NCBI GenBank assembly: GCA_027017505.1
Contig: JALUQR010000045.1
Span: 1-5,599, forward strand
Source: a bacterium
GTDB lineage: Bacteria > Desulfobacterota > GWC2-55-46 > DRQE01
Direction: 5' to 3'
DNA length: 5,599 nt
This document shows, in pieces, positions 5,271 through 5,599 of this stretch. The notes beneath the pieces are model-generated. The model saw only the letters and a program-made list of their open reading frames with translations, did no database searches and was not told the origin of the DNA. The position numbers and the translations under genes were made by a program. Numbering within the stretch: position 1 is the first letter of the stretch; every line of letters begins with the position of its first letter.

Positions 5271-5599
5271 CCCCTGGGAAAGATCTTAACTATGTTTACT
5301 GCCTGAAACCTTCCCTCCTCACCCTCAACTATGTCGAACTCGAATATATACTCACGGTTTGGAAGCTTATCTATATCAACGCTGGGGTCAAAGTTGGATT
5401 CATGGGCAAATGCGGTCTCGTAGGGTGATTCAGGTCTTCTTGTGTCTGTAACCCAGAGGCCAGGGCCAATGTGTTTCAGAAACCGCATGAACCCGTAGTT
5501 TTTTGAATGGTTGTAGCTGTAGCATATTCCCCTTACCCTGGACCTTGGCTCACCCCAGCGCACCCCCCGTTCCTCGTTCTCCTTTATCGGAAGAAGCTG
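5267..5599 (-). CDS. Protein with a divergent cold-shock domain (runs to right edge)
   Basis: Reading leftward, the frame is open from the window edge to the TAA at 5269-5267, giving 110 visible residues. Residues about 23-106 align end to end with a cold-shock (OB-fold) nucleic-acid-binding domain: RGICYSYNHSKNYGFMRF (23-40) matches the GxVKWFNxxKGFGFI opening, with RNP1-like KNYGFMRF. TAFAHES (62-68) matches RNP2-like VFVHFS, and EFDIVEGEEGRFQAVNIVKI (87-106) the final strands. The aromatic Trp and Phe of KWFN are Ser and Tyr here, RNP2 has lost its second Phe, and about 20 residues (41-61) replace the short loop between the RNP motifs. So nucleic-acid binding is expected but may differ from CspA. 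A GTG at 5563-5561 with GAGGA seven bases upstream could start a 98-residue protein; equally, coding-like sequence continues past it, making this the C-terminal domain of a longer protein. The start cannot be decided here. Confidence 0.7.
   Translation of the reverse strand, partial: QLLPIKENEERGVRWGEPRSRVRGICYSYNHSKNYGFMRFLKHIGPGLWVTDTRRPESPYETAFAHESNFDPSVDIDKLPNREYIFEFDIVEGEEGRFQAVNIVKIFPRG

Overview
The window carries seven complete or nearly complete protein genes plus one truncated gene at each edge, packed with about 300 bases of intergenic DNA in total. No RNA gene, insertion sequence, CRISPR array or other mobile element is visible. Arginine is written mostly as AGG/AGA and isoleucine often as ATA, and the proteins include a Zn-ribbon nicotinate phosphoribosyltransferase, a ResB-type cytochrome c biogenesis protein and Tat translocase parts. 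This suggests a Gram-negative, possibly thermophilic, deep-branching bacterium (Nitrospirota-, Thermodesulfobacteriota- or Aquificota-like). The lineage is an inference from style, not from a marker gene.

Layout, left to right. (1) The N-terminal 132 codons of galU (UTP-glucose-1-phosphate uridylyltransferase) run leftward out of the window, under a near-consensus sigma70-type promoter placed so close to the ATG that the mRNA should be leaderless. (2) Divergently, a short ResB-like membrane protein is followed by pncB (nicotinate phosphoribosyltransferase, NAD salvage). A candidate pncB promoter has its -35 box on top of the resB stop codon. (3) A membrane-anchored polysaccharide deacetylase runs leftward and meets pncB tail to tail, the two stop codons sharing TTAA. 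(4) A divergent 139-base region with a good deacetylase promoter separates it from a rightward cluster: universal stress protein, TatA/B-type protein, TatC. (5) A leftward cold-shock-domain protein meets tatC tail to tail, the stops sharing TTAG, and runs off the right edge.

The genes do not form one pathway. Envelope themes recur: sugar nucleotide supply (galU), glycan or peptidoglycan deacetylation, cytochrome c maturation and Tat export of folded, often cofactor-bearing, proteins. I do not see a convincing undescribed system. The most notable points are the leaderless galU promoter, the two stop-on-stop convergent junctions, a TatC lacking both usual intramembrane glutamates, a divergent cold-shock domain with a long insertion, and a ResB protein without an adjacent CcsA.
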